A stretch of 16,821 bases of DNA from Candidatus Aenigmatarchaeota archaeon (GCA_030666115.1 DAOUYM010000010.1:1-16821); one strand, 5' to 3'. Positions 1 through 6,469 are shown, counted from the first letter of the stretch. Numbers and translations are program-made. The notes: generated by a model from the sequence alone, not told the origin.

Positions 1-267
1 ATCACGGTCTCCTCCATCCATCAGGAAGTTCTGGCCTAAATAAAAAACTGCACCAGCTATTTTCTCGTCATTGGGATCCATACCTAATCTATCCTGTGCC
101 CTGAGAATTGCCTGTCCTGCCAAGAATCTGTATGCTCTTTCAGGAGAATTTATCTTATATCCATCCTGTTTAATATCCAAGTTAACATAGATATCTCCGG
201 GTTTTTCTAATGCCTGCATCAAAACCCAGCTTCCATTTGAAGAGCCAACATCCAGTATTTTTTTCAT
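1..267 (-). CDS. Methyltransferase-like protein, N-terminal part (runs off window edge)
   Basis: The first 89 codons are visible, starting at the ATG at 267-265 and staying open to the window edge. The protein opens with LDVGSSNGSW, which looks like motif I (the SAM-binding glycine loop) of class I methyltransferases. About 15 residues later, IYVNLDIK could be the motif II strand ending in the acidic residue that binds the SAM ribose. The following stretch, rich in short helical segments (around AYRFLAGQAILRAQDRLG), is not one I recognise, so the substrate is unknown. A TATA-like palindrome (CTTTATAAAG) lies about 45 bases upstream of the start, just beyond the 3' end of the tRNA-Arg gene, so the gene probably has its own promoter. 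The family call rests on the N-terminal motif only. Confidence 0.6.
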   Translation of the reverse strand, partial: MKKILDVGSSNGSWVLMQALEKPGDIYVNLDIKQDGYKINSPERAYRFLAGQAILRAQDRLGMDPNDEKIAGAVFYLGQNFLMDGGDRD

Positions 268-311
268 TCCAATCACTATTAATTGTCACTGAGAAATAGT
301 CATTACCTAAG

Positions 312-320
312 CTTTATAAA
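312..320 (-). promoter_or_regulatory. Probable TATA box of the methyltransferase-like gene
   Basis: On the minus strand the sequence TTTATAAAG lies about 50 bases before the ATG at 267. With the usual archaeal spacing of about 25 bases, transcription would start near 290, giving a leader of roughly 20-25 bases. It sits directly after the 3' end of tRNA-Arg. This is a motif match only. Confidence 0.45.
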
Positions 321-327
321 GGTTCAA

Positions 328-444
328 TGGGCCTGCTGGGATTCTCGTTTTTCCGTGAACGCTTTTGCATGCTCACATGAAAAGGGTTCGAACCCAGGTC
401 AGAACCTCCGCAAGGTTCTATGCTATCCATTACACCACAGGCCC
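328..444 (-). tRNA. tRNA-Arg (anticodon GCG) with a 45-nt intron in the T-loop
   Basis: On the minus strand the acceptor stem GGGCCTG (444-438) pairs with CAGGCCC (335-329), followed by discriminator A at 328. No CCA is encoded. The anticodon arm is GAACC-TTGCGGA-GGTTC, giving anticodon GCG with U33. The T-stem CTGGG/CCCAG is complete, but its loop TTCGAA|T is interrupted by a 45-nt insert at 386-342, corresponding to position 59/60. Removing the insert leaves a normal 72-nt tRNA. The insert is framed by a bulge-helix-bulge-like fold: loop TTCG (392-389) can pair with CGAG (347-344), leaving 3-nt bulges AAC and AAT. Cutting after the second base of each gives the canonical loop TTCGAAT. The inner helix beyond the 5' bulge is weak. 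Most archaeal tRNA introns sit at 37/38; T-loop introns are known but uncommon. Confidence 0.88.
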
Positions 445-465
445 GCGATTCATTCCGGTTATCTG

Positions 466-476
466 CTTATTTATAG
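466..476 (-). promoter_or_regulatory. TATA box of tRNA-Arg (possibly shared with the divergent gene)
   Basis: CTATAAATAAG on the minus strand is centred about 27 bases upstream of the first tRNA base at 444, which is the expected archaeal spacing. Read on the plus strand (CTTATTTATAG), the same element is centred about 26 bases before ~497, just ahead of the ATG at 504. One box may therefore serve both directions, although a second AT-rich stretch at 481-496 could serve the plus-strand gene instead. Confidence 0.6.
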
Positions 477-503
477 GGAGAAATATAATAATTAAATGAT
501 TTT

Positions 504-962
504 ATGGTGTGGGTGAAACTGTTCAAGCCTACTGTGGGAAGGATTGCGATATTCATTATCCTCTTCGCTGCAATCGCTCTGCTTGACCAGGCTTTCCTTT
601 TCTTTCCTGTATCCCCGATTACCTACAACATGTTCGGTTCAGCTGCCCTGCACTTTCTCGTGTTCCTTCTGATAATCCCTTACATAATATCCTGTGTGGG
701 GCCTGCATTCTACATAAGGGAGTTCAGGCACGCCAAGCTGCATGAGTTTGTCGAGGAGCACAAGAAAAAGGAGTATCCGAAGATAGAGGGCGTCATAGAG
801 AGCATGGAAGACTACGAAAAGGTGCAGGAGAATTACGCTGGTTCCCTGAAGAAATCTGCCAGGAAACCAGCCAAAAAACCAGAGACTAAAACCACCAAGA
901 AGGTCAGAAAGAAACCGAAGAAGGCTAGATCAACTAGATCATCTAGAAGATCATGCCGATGA
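504..962 (+). CDS. Small two-helix membrane protein with a basic C-terminal tail
   Basis: The product is 152 residues and I do not recognise the family. Residues ~12-32 and ~48-68 are strongly hydrophobic and should be two membrane helices. A charged, probably helical segment follows (residues ~72-110), then a tail from ~115 to the end dominated by Lys and Arg with repeated KKP, RKP and RSS motifs. Such a tail would suit contact with nucleic acid or acidic lipid head groups, but that is speculation. The start ATG at 504 follows an AT-rich promoter-like stretch by only a few bases, so the transcript would be leaderless or nearly so. The last 20 bases overlap the 3' end of the convergent UbiA gene. 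That overlap, together with the low-complexity tail, means the exact C-terminus is the least certain part. Confidence 0.65.
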   Translation: MVWVKLFKPTVGRIAIFIILFAAIALLDQAFLFFPVSPITYNMFGSAALHFLVFLLIIPYIISCVGPAFYIREFRHAKLHEFVEEHKKKEYPKIEGVIESMEDYEKVQENYAGSLKKSARKPAKKPETKTTKKVRKKPKKARSTRSSRRSCR

Positions 963-1851
963 TGAAGGCTACCAGAGCCAGGAACATTCCTGCTTTTATG
1001 ATCTTGCTTGTTCTTGAGAATGTTTTCTTGCTGCTTCCTGTTGCGAGCAGGATGATTGTTGCAATGAATATGAGGTCGGTTGGGATCAGGATTAGTACGT
1101 AGCTGAAGCTCAGAATTCCGAGTGTGTAGGGGAACGGTGATATGACTATGGCAAGCAGCATGCACAGTACTGCGACTGTCTTTGCCCTGCCCTTGCCCAT
1201 GGCGAAACCGGCTTCCTTGCCCACTCCTCCTTTGGCACCAACGAACCTGGAGAGCCTCATCCTGACGCCTGATGTGATCTTTTTAAGGAATGACTTTCTG
1301 TCGCCCTCTATGTCCTCCAGATCCTTGACAATCTCCCTGGTCACAGTGGACAGGCCGGCAAGCAGCATCAGCAGCAGAGGGAGCAGAATGTTACCGAAAG
1401 CAATGCCGCCGAACAGGAACGTGGATCCGACCAGGTACCCGATTATGATGTTACCCAGCAGTATCCTGTCCTGGAGGGAGTATGAGTAGACGATGAGCAG
1501 GATGGAATTGATCACTGCTATCAGTATGCAGGCCCAGTTAATCAGGAGCGTGAGTAGTATCCCAACCACGAAGAGGAGGACCGAGAACGCGAGTGCCTTT
1601 CTTTTGGATACTCTGCCTGCCGGAATTGGCCTCTTGGGCTTGTTGATCTTATCTGAATCAACATCAAAGTAGTCGTTTATCGCGTTGCCGGCACCTGTTA
1701 TCAGGAACACGGATACCATCGCGAGGATGAGCGGGTAGAGATTCGAGAAAAGCGAAGATTCAGTGCCAACAACAAGAAGGCCTCCTATTACGACAGCGAT
1801 GACAGACATCAGCGCATTAAGGGGCCTCACCAGAGTGAGGTAGGGGAACAT
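943..1851 (-). CDS. UbiA-family prenyltransferase, probable digeranylgeranylglyceryl phosphate synthase
   Basis: This integral membrane enzyme of the UbiA superfamily probably adds the second geranylgeranyl chain to geranylgeranylglyceryl phosphate in archaeal ether-lipid synthesis. The first aspartate-rich motif is at about residues 56-83 (NAINDYFDVDSD followed by NKPKRPIPAGRVS), typical of this subgroup. The second, KDLEDIEGDR, is at about 176-185. Eight or nine hydrophobic segments are visible. The first in-frame start is a GTG at 1857, but I prefer the ATG at 1851 because a TATA box at 1874-1883 would put the transcription start almost on it. The product is 302 residues, slightly longer than usual. 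The excess is a basic, glycine-rich insert after the second motif, around residues 186-222, where relatives normally have a short loop. UbiA relatives acting on quinones or haem are possible but the signature fits the lipid enzyme better. Confidence 0.85.
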   Translation of the reverse strand: MFPYLTLVRPLNALMSVIAVVIGGLLVVGTESSLFSNLYPLILAMVSVFLITGAGNAINDYFDVDSDKINKPKRPIPAGRVSKRKALAFSVLLFVVGILLTLLINWACILIAVINSILLIVYSYSLQDRILLGNIIIGYLVGSTFLFGGIAFGNILLPLLLMLLAGLSTVTREIVKDLEDIEGDRKSFLKKITSGVRMRLSRFVGAKGGVGKEAGFAMGKGRAKTVAVLCMLLAIVISPFPYTLGILSFSYVLILIPTDLIFIATIILLATGSSKKTFSRTSKIIKAGMFLALVAFIIGMIF

Positions 1852-1873
1852 ATACACTTTATTACCCCAGGGG

Positions 1874-1883
1874 ATTTAAAAAA
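1874..1883 (-). promoter_or_regulatory. TATA box of the UbiA gene
   Basis: On the minus strand TTTTTTAAAT is centred about 27 bases upstream of the ATG at 1851, so transcription would begin at or next to the start codon. It falls in the 41-base gap after rtcB, which argues that the prenyltransferase is not only read through from rtcB. Confidence 0.5.
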
Positions 1884-1892
1884 CTGACCAGA

Positions 1893-3299
1893 TCATCCCT
1901 TCAGAACTCCCATGGGAGATAATTTCACCATCTTTGGTGACACGCCTGCACCATGAACGCTATCCACGACGTCAATCACGTTCTTGTACGCATCAGGGCT
2001 CTCCTCAGCCAGAACCTTTGGATGGGTTGATTGCGTCACGATTCCCCTGTCTGATAGGTCTTTTTTCACTTTATCGCCCCAGAACCTCTTTATCGCAGCA
2101 TGCCTTGACATGGCTCTTCCTGCTCCGTGAACAGTTGAACCAAATGTCTTTTGCATTGCAACTTCTGTCCCTTTGCATATATAAGAAGCAGTACCCATAG
2201 TACCTGCAATTAGTGCAGGAATATCAGGGAAGGCTCTTGTCGCACCTTTACGCGTCACGTATACTTTCCTCTTTTCTCCATTAATGGTGTGCTCTTCTAT
2301 TTTTGTTATATTGTGACAGATCGCGTACACGGTATGCATGTCCATGGATTCCCAGTCCTTGCTGAAGACCTTCTCAAAGGTCTCCCTGATCCATTGTGTC
2401 ATGACTAATCTGTTCGTAAAAGCGTAATTAACAGCGCACTTCATCGCCGCGAAATAGTCCTGTCCCTCTTTCGAATTGGCCGGTGCTCCAACCAATTGAT
2501 TATCCGGTATCCAGATATTATACTTCTTGATTGCCTGCTCATGTATTTTCAGGTAGTCGGATGCGACCTGATGGCCCAATCCCCTGCTTCCACAGTGAAG
2601 CATTATCATAACCTGGTCTGTATCTGTTATACCGAGTTTTTTTGCGTACTCCTTGTCATATATCTCTGATACCTTCTGGATCTCAAGGAAATGATTACCT
2701 GCACCAAGGGTTCCCAACTGAGCGGTCCCTCTCTTCTTGGCGAGATCAGAAACCTTTGACTGATCAGCGCCCTCCATACAGCCATTCTCTTCTGTATGCT
2801 CAATATCATCCTTCACTCCGTATCCGTTCTCCACTGCCCAGTTAACACCTGTTGTTAGAACCTGATTCAACTGGTCACCGGTCAGTCTGAGTTTGCCTTT
2901 ACTCCCGACACCACAGGGGACAGTATTGAACAACGCAGGGACTAATTCCTTTAACCTGGAATTAACTTCATCAAAAGTCAGGTTAGTCCTTATCGAATTG
3001 ACGCCGCAGTTTATGTCGAATCCAGTCGCTCCGCTGCTGATGAGGCCCTTTTCAAGGTCAAATGCTATGACAGCTCCCATTGGCAGTCCGTAACCGAAGT
3101 GCATGTCAGTCATTCCAACAACTGGCTCAATCACGCCAGGCAGACAAGCCACGTTTGTCAGTTGCTCAAGAGTACCATCATCGAGATCATCAACTATCTT
3201 CTTGTTGGCAATTATCCTTGCCTTTACATTCATCCTAGGCCTGACACTCTTATCCAGCTCCCATTCAAACTCATTCACTTGTTTCAGTTTCTCTTTCAT
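1893..3299 (-). CDS. rtcB: RtcB, tRNA-splicing/RNA-repair ligase (3'-phosphate to 5'-OH)
   Basis: RtcB joins RNA ends carrying a 2',3'-cyclic or 3'-phosphate to 5'-hydroxyl ends, using GTP and Mn2+. In archaea it seals tRNA exons after intron removal. The 468-residue length matches the family. The metal and catalytic residues are in place: C98 in DINCGV, H203 in GNHF, H235 in LHCGSRG, H329 in CHN, and the guanylylated histidine H391 in HGAGRAMSR. The start at 3299 is supported by a ribosome-binding site GGAG six bases upstream; the 8-base unit containing it is duplicated in tandem. A TATA box at 3341-3350 gives the gene its own promoter. The archease gene lies 79 bases upstream, matching a widespread pairing. 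The window also holds an intron-bearing tRNA, a natural substrate for this enzyme after cleavage. Confidence 0.97.
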   Translation of the reverse strand: MKEKLKQVNEFEWELDKSVRPRMNVKARIIANKKIVDDLDDGTLEQLTNVACLPGVIEPVVGMTDMHFGYGLPMGAVIAFDLEKGLISSGATGFDINCGVNSIRTNLTFDEVNSRLKELVPALFNTVPCGVGSKGKLRLTGDQLNQVLTTGVNWAVENGYGVKDDIEHTEENGCMEGADQSKVSDLAKKRGTAQLGTLGAGNHFLEIQKVSEIYDKEYAKKLGITDTDQVMIMLHCGSRGLGHQVASDYLKIHEQAIKKYNIWIPDNQLVGAPANSKEGQDYFAAMKCAVNYAFTNRLVMTQWIRETFEKVFSKDWESMDMHTVYAICHNITKIEEHTINGEKRKVYVTRKGATRAFPDIPALIAGTMGTASYICKGTEVAMQKTFGSTVHGAGRAMSRHAAIKRFWGDKVKKDLSDRGIVTQSTHPKVLAEESPDAYKNVIDVVDSVHGAGVSPKMVKLSPMGVLKG

Positions 3300-3300
3300 T

Positions 3301-3316
3301 CTAATCTCCTAATCTC
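3301..3316 (-). promoter_or_regulatory. Tandemly duplicated ribosome-binding site of rtcB
   Basis: The leader contains two copies of the 8-base unit GAGATTAG in direct succession (plus-strand CTAATCTC twice). Each copy is preceded by a G, giving two GGAG cores. The proximal GGAG is six bases from the ATG, which is optimal; the distal one is 14 bases away. Confidence 0.6.
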
Positions 3317-3340
3317 CTATAGAATTATGATTCCATTCGA

Positions 3341-3350
3341 TTTTATAAAT
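3341..3350 (-). promoter_or_regulatory. TATA box of rtcB
   Basis: ATTTATAAAA on the minus strand is a near-consensus archaeal TATA box. Transcription is expected near 3320, leaving a ~20-base leader that contains the ribosome-binding site. Confidence 0.6.
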
Positions 3351-3378
3351 ATGCATCAAATGTGCACCAGGACCAGGA

Positions 3379-3837
3379 TCAGATGTCCAGGCTCACTGTT
3401 GCCACATACCCTTCGGGTGTCTTCTTGAAATCGAACTTGTAGTAGGTAACTGCCTTGACCACGGTCTCCCCGAGTTCTGGTTTCACCTCTTCCCCGTAGA
3501 CCTTGGCCTTGAGTATGGTAGGGGTTATCTTCTGGATATCGAACCTGGAGAAGAACAGTTCCTCCACATCAACCCTGGCTATCAGTTCCTGGAGCCAGTC
3601 AATCATCAGGTTCTTGGTGTCGTCTGCCTCCACCACAATCTCCTTCTCGATCTTGTGACCGACTTTCTCGATCTGGCAGATCACAGTGAACAGGGCCTCG
3701 GCGGCGTTCTCAAAGACCTCTTTCAGATCCTTCCCATAGGCCTCGAACATCACGTCTGAAGTGAGGTCATCAATGAACCTGTATTTACCTGTCTTGCCTT
3801 CCTTTCCCTGATCATCTTGCTTATCCTTTTTACCCAT
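3379..3837 (-). CDS. Archease, RtcB-activating protein
   Basis: Archease speeds guanylylation of RtcB and allows multiple turnover; its gene is often beside rtcB, as here. The product is 152 residues from the chosen start. After a charged, Lys/Asp-rich head of ~17 residues comes the family core: YRFIDDLTSDVMFEAYG, a helix rich in Glu/Ala (LKEVFENAAEALF), then LQELI, AKVYGE and VKAVTYYKF, ending in the typical terminal SLDI. The acidic residues near the N-terminus (SDV) and at the extreme C-terminus, which are the metal-binding positions in the family, are present. The reading frame extends upstream to 3903 but overlaps the Nudix gene. The ATG at 3837 is preferred because GGAGG lies five to seven bases before it and it falls 14 bases after the Nudix stop. 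The two genes are therefore probably co-transcribed. Confidence 0.93.
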   Translation of the reverse strand: MGKKDKQDDQGKEGKTGKYRFIDDLTSDVMFEAYGKDLKEVFENAAEALFTVICQIEKVGHKIEKEIVVEADDTKNLMIDWLQELIARVDVEELFFSRFDIQKITPTILKAKVYGEEVKPELGETVVKAVTYYKFDFKKTPEGYVATVSLDI

Positions 3838-3851
3838 AACGCCTCCAATGC

Positions 3852-4289
3852 TCAGTGCTTGTATATCTCGTCTGCCAGGTAGTTCTGAACCATCTTTCTG
3901 CATGGAAAGAACATGTTCTCAGGCAGGTCATGCAGAGGGAACCATTTCCACCCTGTTATCTCATCAGGCTCCATCACCTTTGGCTCACCCCTGAACTTCT
4001 TGGTGAGGAAACCTATGGTCACGAAGTGGTTGTCAGGAACCCTGTCATTCGTGACACTGAACAGCTCGAGGTCTTCTGTGTCAACATCTATATCAGTCTC
4101 CTCCCTTAGTTCCCTTGCTGCTGTGTTCAGGAGACCTTCCTGGAAATCTGCCTTTCCGCCGGGAAAGGTCCATGTACCCTCGCCATGGAGCAGGGAATCA
4201 GCCTTCTTAGGGTCGTCGTGCCTCTTTCCAAGGAGAATCTTCCCGTCCCTAAGAATCATCACTCCCACGCCTGCTCTCACAACATCCAT
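3852..4289 (-). CDS. Nudix hydrolase
   Basis: This 145-residue protein is a single Nudix domain that hydrolyses a nucleoside diphosphate linked to another group, needing Mg2+ or Mn2+. The Nudix box is at residues ~45-67: G45, E51, R59-E60, E63-E64 are all present. The second glycine of the signature is replaced by Asp (EETDI). It is preceded by a typical TFPGGK entry. The substrate cannot be read from sequence; MutT-like nucleotide clean-up enzymes or nucleotide-sugar hydrolases are both possible. The frame is open to a GTG at 4298, but the ATG at 4289 has an AGGTGA ribosome-binding site five bases upstream and sits sensibly below a TATA box at 4319-4329. The archease gene follows after 14 bases, so the two form a short operon. 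Confidence 0.9.
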   Translation of the reverse strand: MDVVRAGVGVMILRDGKILLGKRHDDPKKADSLLHGEGTWTFPGGKADFQEGLLNTAARELREETDIDVDTEDLELFSVTNDRVPDNHFVTIGFLTKKFRGEPKVMEPDEITGWKWFPLHDLPENMFFPCRKMVQNYLADEIYKH

Positions 4290-4318
4290 AACAATCACCT
4301 GATATCAATTGATAATAG

Positions 4319-4329
4319 GGTTTATAATT
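4319..4329 (-). promoter_or_regulatory. TATA box of the Nudix-archease transcript
   Basis: TAATTATAAAC on the minus strand lies 30-40 bases before the Nudix ATG at 4289, placing transcription near 4298. Two direct repeats lie just upstream of it at 4337-4366. Confidence 0.5.
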
Positions 4330-4336
4330 AAAATTG

Positions 4337-4366
4337 ATTAGAACCTAATTGTTAAATTAGAACCTA
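4337..4366. repeat. Two 11-bp direct repeats upstream of the Nudix promoter
   Basis: ATTAGAACCTA occurs at 4337-4347 and again at 4356-4366, 19 bp from start to start. The pair sits just upstream of the Nudix TATA box, where archaeal activators usually bind. The second copy overlaps the stop codon of aIF2-beta. It could be a regulator-binding site or a chance duplication in AT-rich DNA. Confidence 0.4.
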
Positions 4367-4768
4367 TATCTTCGATGCGGTGCTCCTTGCACCACACACC
4401 TCACACTTGATGAAGTCGAATCCCCGCTCCTTCTGCAGCTTGGTGTCATGCTTGCCGCACTCCGGGCAGGCAACATACGTCTTTGCGTAAAGATCCAGCT
4501 TCCTGTTAACCATTTCCTCTGAGAAATTACCCTGGACCTCGAGCCTTCCGCCGCTGATGCTGCCCTTGGTAGCCAGTTCCTTGAGCATGAATTTCATGAG
4601 ATGGTTGGGTTCCCTCCTGAATATGGAAGCAACCTCAGAGAAGTTGGTCATGGTGGTCCTGCTTCCAGATATCTCTGCCCTCATCCGGGGCATCTCGAAC
4701 CTCTCCTTCCCCTCTATCTTCTCAGGAACCTTCTTCAGTCCCCTCTTGAGCAGCTCATCGTAGTCCAT
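4364..4768 (-). CDS. Translation initiation factor aIF2 subunit beta
   Basis: The product (134 residues) is the small beta subunit of the archaeal initiation factor aIF2, which with alpha and gamma brings initiator Met-tRNA to the ribosome. It has the full archaeal architecture. A short N-terminal helix (MDYDELLKRGLKKVPEKI) binds gamma. A central alpha-beta domain follows, with the RTTMTNFSEVASIFRREPNHLMKF stretch at ~37-60. A C-terminal zinc ribbon carries C101, C104, C122 and C125 (CPECG and CEVCG). The length is typical. The start is supported by a GGAG-type ribosome-binding site shortly upstream. A likely TATA box at 4855-4865 implies a leader of ~65 bases, unusually long for this window and containing three 10-base tandem repeats. 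Confidence 0.95.
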   Translation of the reverse strand: MDYDELLKRGLKKVPEKIEGKERFEMPRMRAEISGSRTTMTNFSEVASIFRREPNHLMKFMLKELATKGSISGGRLEVQGNFSEEMVNRKLDLYAKTYVACPECGKHDTKLQKERGFDFIKCEVCGARSTASKI

Positions 4769-4780
4769 TCTTCACTCCTT

Positions 4781-4810
4781 TTCTCGTATTTTCTCGTGTT
4801 TTCTCGCCTC
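4781..4810. repeat. Three tandem 10-bp units in the aIF2-beta leader
   Basis: Units TTCTCGTATT, TTCTCGTGTT and TTCTCGCCTC follow each other at exactly 10-bp spacing, so each copy would face the same side of the helix. On the minus strand they read as repeated CGAGAA within the 5' untranslated leader of aIF2-beta. Confidence 0.5.
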
Positions 4811-4989
4811 TTTCGCCATCCATGCGTGCGGTATTGATTCTATTTGGGACCGGGTTATAAAAGCTTTCCCTGCCAGCCGTGTCATGTTACCGGGATCAAC
4901 TGATCAATCCAAATCAACGTAGTAACACTTAAATATCATAAAGAGCAATATATAATATTCTGTTTGAACCATAAAAAACCGAGAAACAG

Positions 4990-5050
4990 TGGGGGAATTT
5001 GAGACTTGATCCGATTTGGGGAAATTGAATCGAGTCGAATTGGGGAATAA
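4990..5050. repeat. Three G-rich boxes upstream of ftsZ
   Basis: TGGGGGAAT (4990-4998), TTGGGGAAA (5016-5024) and TTGGGGAAT (5040-5048) recur at ~27 and ~24-25 bp spacing, 80-200 bases before the ftsZ start. Repeated, similarly oriented boxes upstream of a promoter suggest a regulator-binding array. No specific regulator can be named. Confidence 0.45.
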
Positions 5051-5130
5051 ATGCAACATGCTTATTCTGAGTTATAAATATATCGATATTTAGATTAAAA
5101 AAGGTTTCGATAACAGAAAACATATATCGC

Positions 5131-5143
5131 AAAATATATATCT
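5131..5143 (+). promoter_or_regulatory. Likely TATA box of ftsZ
   Basis: AAAATATATATCT is placed so that transcription would begin near 5162, leaving a ~28-base leader with a strong ribosome-binding site (AGGAGGG, 5177-5183). A second candidate, GTTATAAATATA at 5071-5082, could give a longer leader. Confidence 0.5.
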
Positions 5144-5189
5144 AATTTGTTTTCGGTATCGGATCCGCATATAAACAGGAGGGATGAGA

Positions 5190-6338
5190 ATGGAATCTTT
5201 AGTACAGGAGGTTTTTGAAAGAAACGCTAGCGAGAGCAAACCAGTTGAGACTCAGGAAACAGAGGTAAGGACAACAGAAAACGGATCAGAACAGGACATA
5301 CAGAACCAGTTCGGTCTCGACGTCAAGGCAGCCAAGATACTGGTCGTTGGTACTGGTGGTGCAGGAAACAACTGCGTGAGCAGGCTGTCAGAATTGGGAG
5401 TCAGGGGCGCAAGCACAGTAGCAATCAACACTGATGCAAAGCACCTGTCCATAACCAAGGCAGCAGATAAGCTGCTGGTAGGGAGAGACCTTACCAAGGG
5501 TCTTGGAGCAGGCGGTTACCCGGACGTAGGAAAGAGGGCTGCTGAGGAAAGCGAAAGAGAGATCAGGAAGATGCTCGAGGGTGTTGACATGGTGTACCTC
5601 GTCACAGGACTTGGCGGTGGTACAGGAACCGGAGCAACACCTGTTCTCGCAAGAATCGCAAAGGAGATGGGAGCAATAACCATAGGATGTGCAACCATGC
5701 CCTTCAGGATAGAGGGGGCAAGAATGGGCAAGGCAGAGGATGGCCTTTACCAGCTCAGGCAGGTCTGCGACACCGTAATGGTGATAGAGAACGACAGGCT
5801 CCTGAGGATAGCAGGCGATCTGCCGCTTCAGCAGGCGTTTGGTGTGGCTGACAACCTGATATCCACAATAATAAAGGGCATAACAGAAACAATATCCCAG
5901 CCGTCTCTGGTTAACCTGGACTACGCTGACGTAAAGACCATAATGCACTCAGGAGGCGTAGCTGCAGTGGGTTTCGGAGAATCTGACACCAAGAACAGGG
6001 CTGAAGAAGCTGTCGTCAAAGCGATGACCAACCCGCTTCTGGAAGTCAACTACGAAGGTGGTACAGGCGCACTGGTGCACATAACAGGTGGAAGCGATCT
6101 TAAGCTGGACGAAGTAAACCTCATAGGTGAGTATGTCAGCAAGCAGCTGGATCCTGACGCACAGGTCATCTGGGGAGCAAGGATAAATCCTGACTTCAAG
6201 GGAAAGCTCAGGGTAATAACCCTGGTAACCGGAGTGCAGTCACCATACATACTTGGACCAGTGGCAAAGCAGGAACAGGCTGAGAAGAGAGACTTCTCAC
6301 AGGAACTAGGCATACCAATGGTACAGCAGGGGACCTGA
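5190..6338 (+). CDS. ftsZ: Cell-division GTPase FtsZ
   Basis: FtsZ is a tubulin-like GTPase that polymerises at mid-cell. From the chosen start it is 382 residues. A ~45-residue polar N-terminal extension precedes the nucleotide-binding fold (KILVVGTGGAGNNCVSRL). The tubulin signature GGGTGTG is at ~142-148, and the synergy (T7) loop N242-L-D244-Y-A-D247, which completes the active site of the next subunit, is intact. The C-terminal domain is complete. A short linker ends in a hydrophobic tail (FSQELGIPMV) resembling the peptide that binds membrane anchors such as SepF. Two ATGs lie six bases apart. The second, at 5190, is preferred because AGGAGGG ends six bases before it, while it touches the first at 5184. 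A hairpin terminator follows the gene. I cannot tell FtsZ1 from FtsZ2 with certainty. Confidence 0.97.
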   Translation: MESLVQEVFERNASESKPVETQETEVRTTENGSEQDIQNQFGLDVKAAKILVVGTGGAGNNCVSRLSELGVRGASTVAINTDAKHLSITKAADKLLVGRDLTKGLGAGGYPDVGKRAAEESEREIRKMLEGVDMVYLVTGLGGGTGTGATPVLARIAKEMGAITIGCATMPFRIEGARMGKAEDGLYQLRQVCDTVMVIENDRLLRIAGDLPLQQAFGVADNLISTIIKGITETISQPSLVNLDYADVKTIMHSGGVAAVGFGESDTKNRAEEAVVKAMTNPLLEVNYEGGTGALVHITGGSDLKLDEVNLIGEYVSKQLDPDAQVIWGARINPDFKGKLRVITLVTGVQSPYILGPVAKQEQAEKRDFSQELGIPMVQQGT

Positions 6339-6354
6339 GGTAAAGGAAAATAAA

Positions 6355-6395
6355 GAGAGCGGATTAGGTATCCCTCTCTATCTACTTCTTTTTAT
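6355..6395 (+). terminator. Hairpin and T-rich tract after ftsZ
   Basis: GAGAG-C-GGAT, loop TAGGT, then ATCC-CTCTC (6355-6378) forms a nine-pair stem with one bulged C. A T-rich run follows (CTTCTTTTTAT). It lies 17 bases after the ftsZ stop. Archaeal termination needs mainly the T-rich tract, and both parts are here. Confidence 0.6.
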
Positions 6396-6461
6396 GTTCC
6401 CGGGTGTTATTTTTTAGGTTATTTCTGGCTCAGAATAGATACGTATCGGCTAACAGGAAGC

Positions 6462-6469
6462 TTTATAAA
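6462..6469 (+). promoter_or_regulatory. TATA box of the glycosyltransferase gene
   Basis: TTTATAAA is centred ~36 bases before the ATG at 6502, placing transcription near 6491 inside the palindrome at 6478-6498. Confidence 0.55.

Larger units (their letters stand above)
4769..5189. other. Regulatory gap between aIF2-beta and ftsZ
   Basis: This 421-base gap holds no convincing coding frame. From left to right I see three pyrimidine-rich 10-base repeats in the aIF2-beta leader (about 4779-4806); a TATA-like element for the minus strand (GTTATAAAAG, 4854-4863); an AT-rich stretch with possible plus-strand TATA elements near 4927 and 4950; three G-rich boxes (4990-5050); and then several TATA-like stretches before ftsZ (5071-5086 and 5131-5143), leading to a strong ribosome-binding site at 5177-5183. 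A small RNA in 4870-5070 cannot be excluded, but no convincing structure was seen. Confidence 0.6.

Noticed and set aside
283..495. Open frame of 70 codons on the plus strand
   Set aside because: It covers the antisense of the tRNA-Arg gene and has no other support.
5388..5948. Open frame of 186 codons antisense to ftsZ
   Set aside because: It is a shadow of the ftsZ reading frame. FtsZ has every family motif, while this translation has none.
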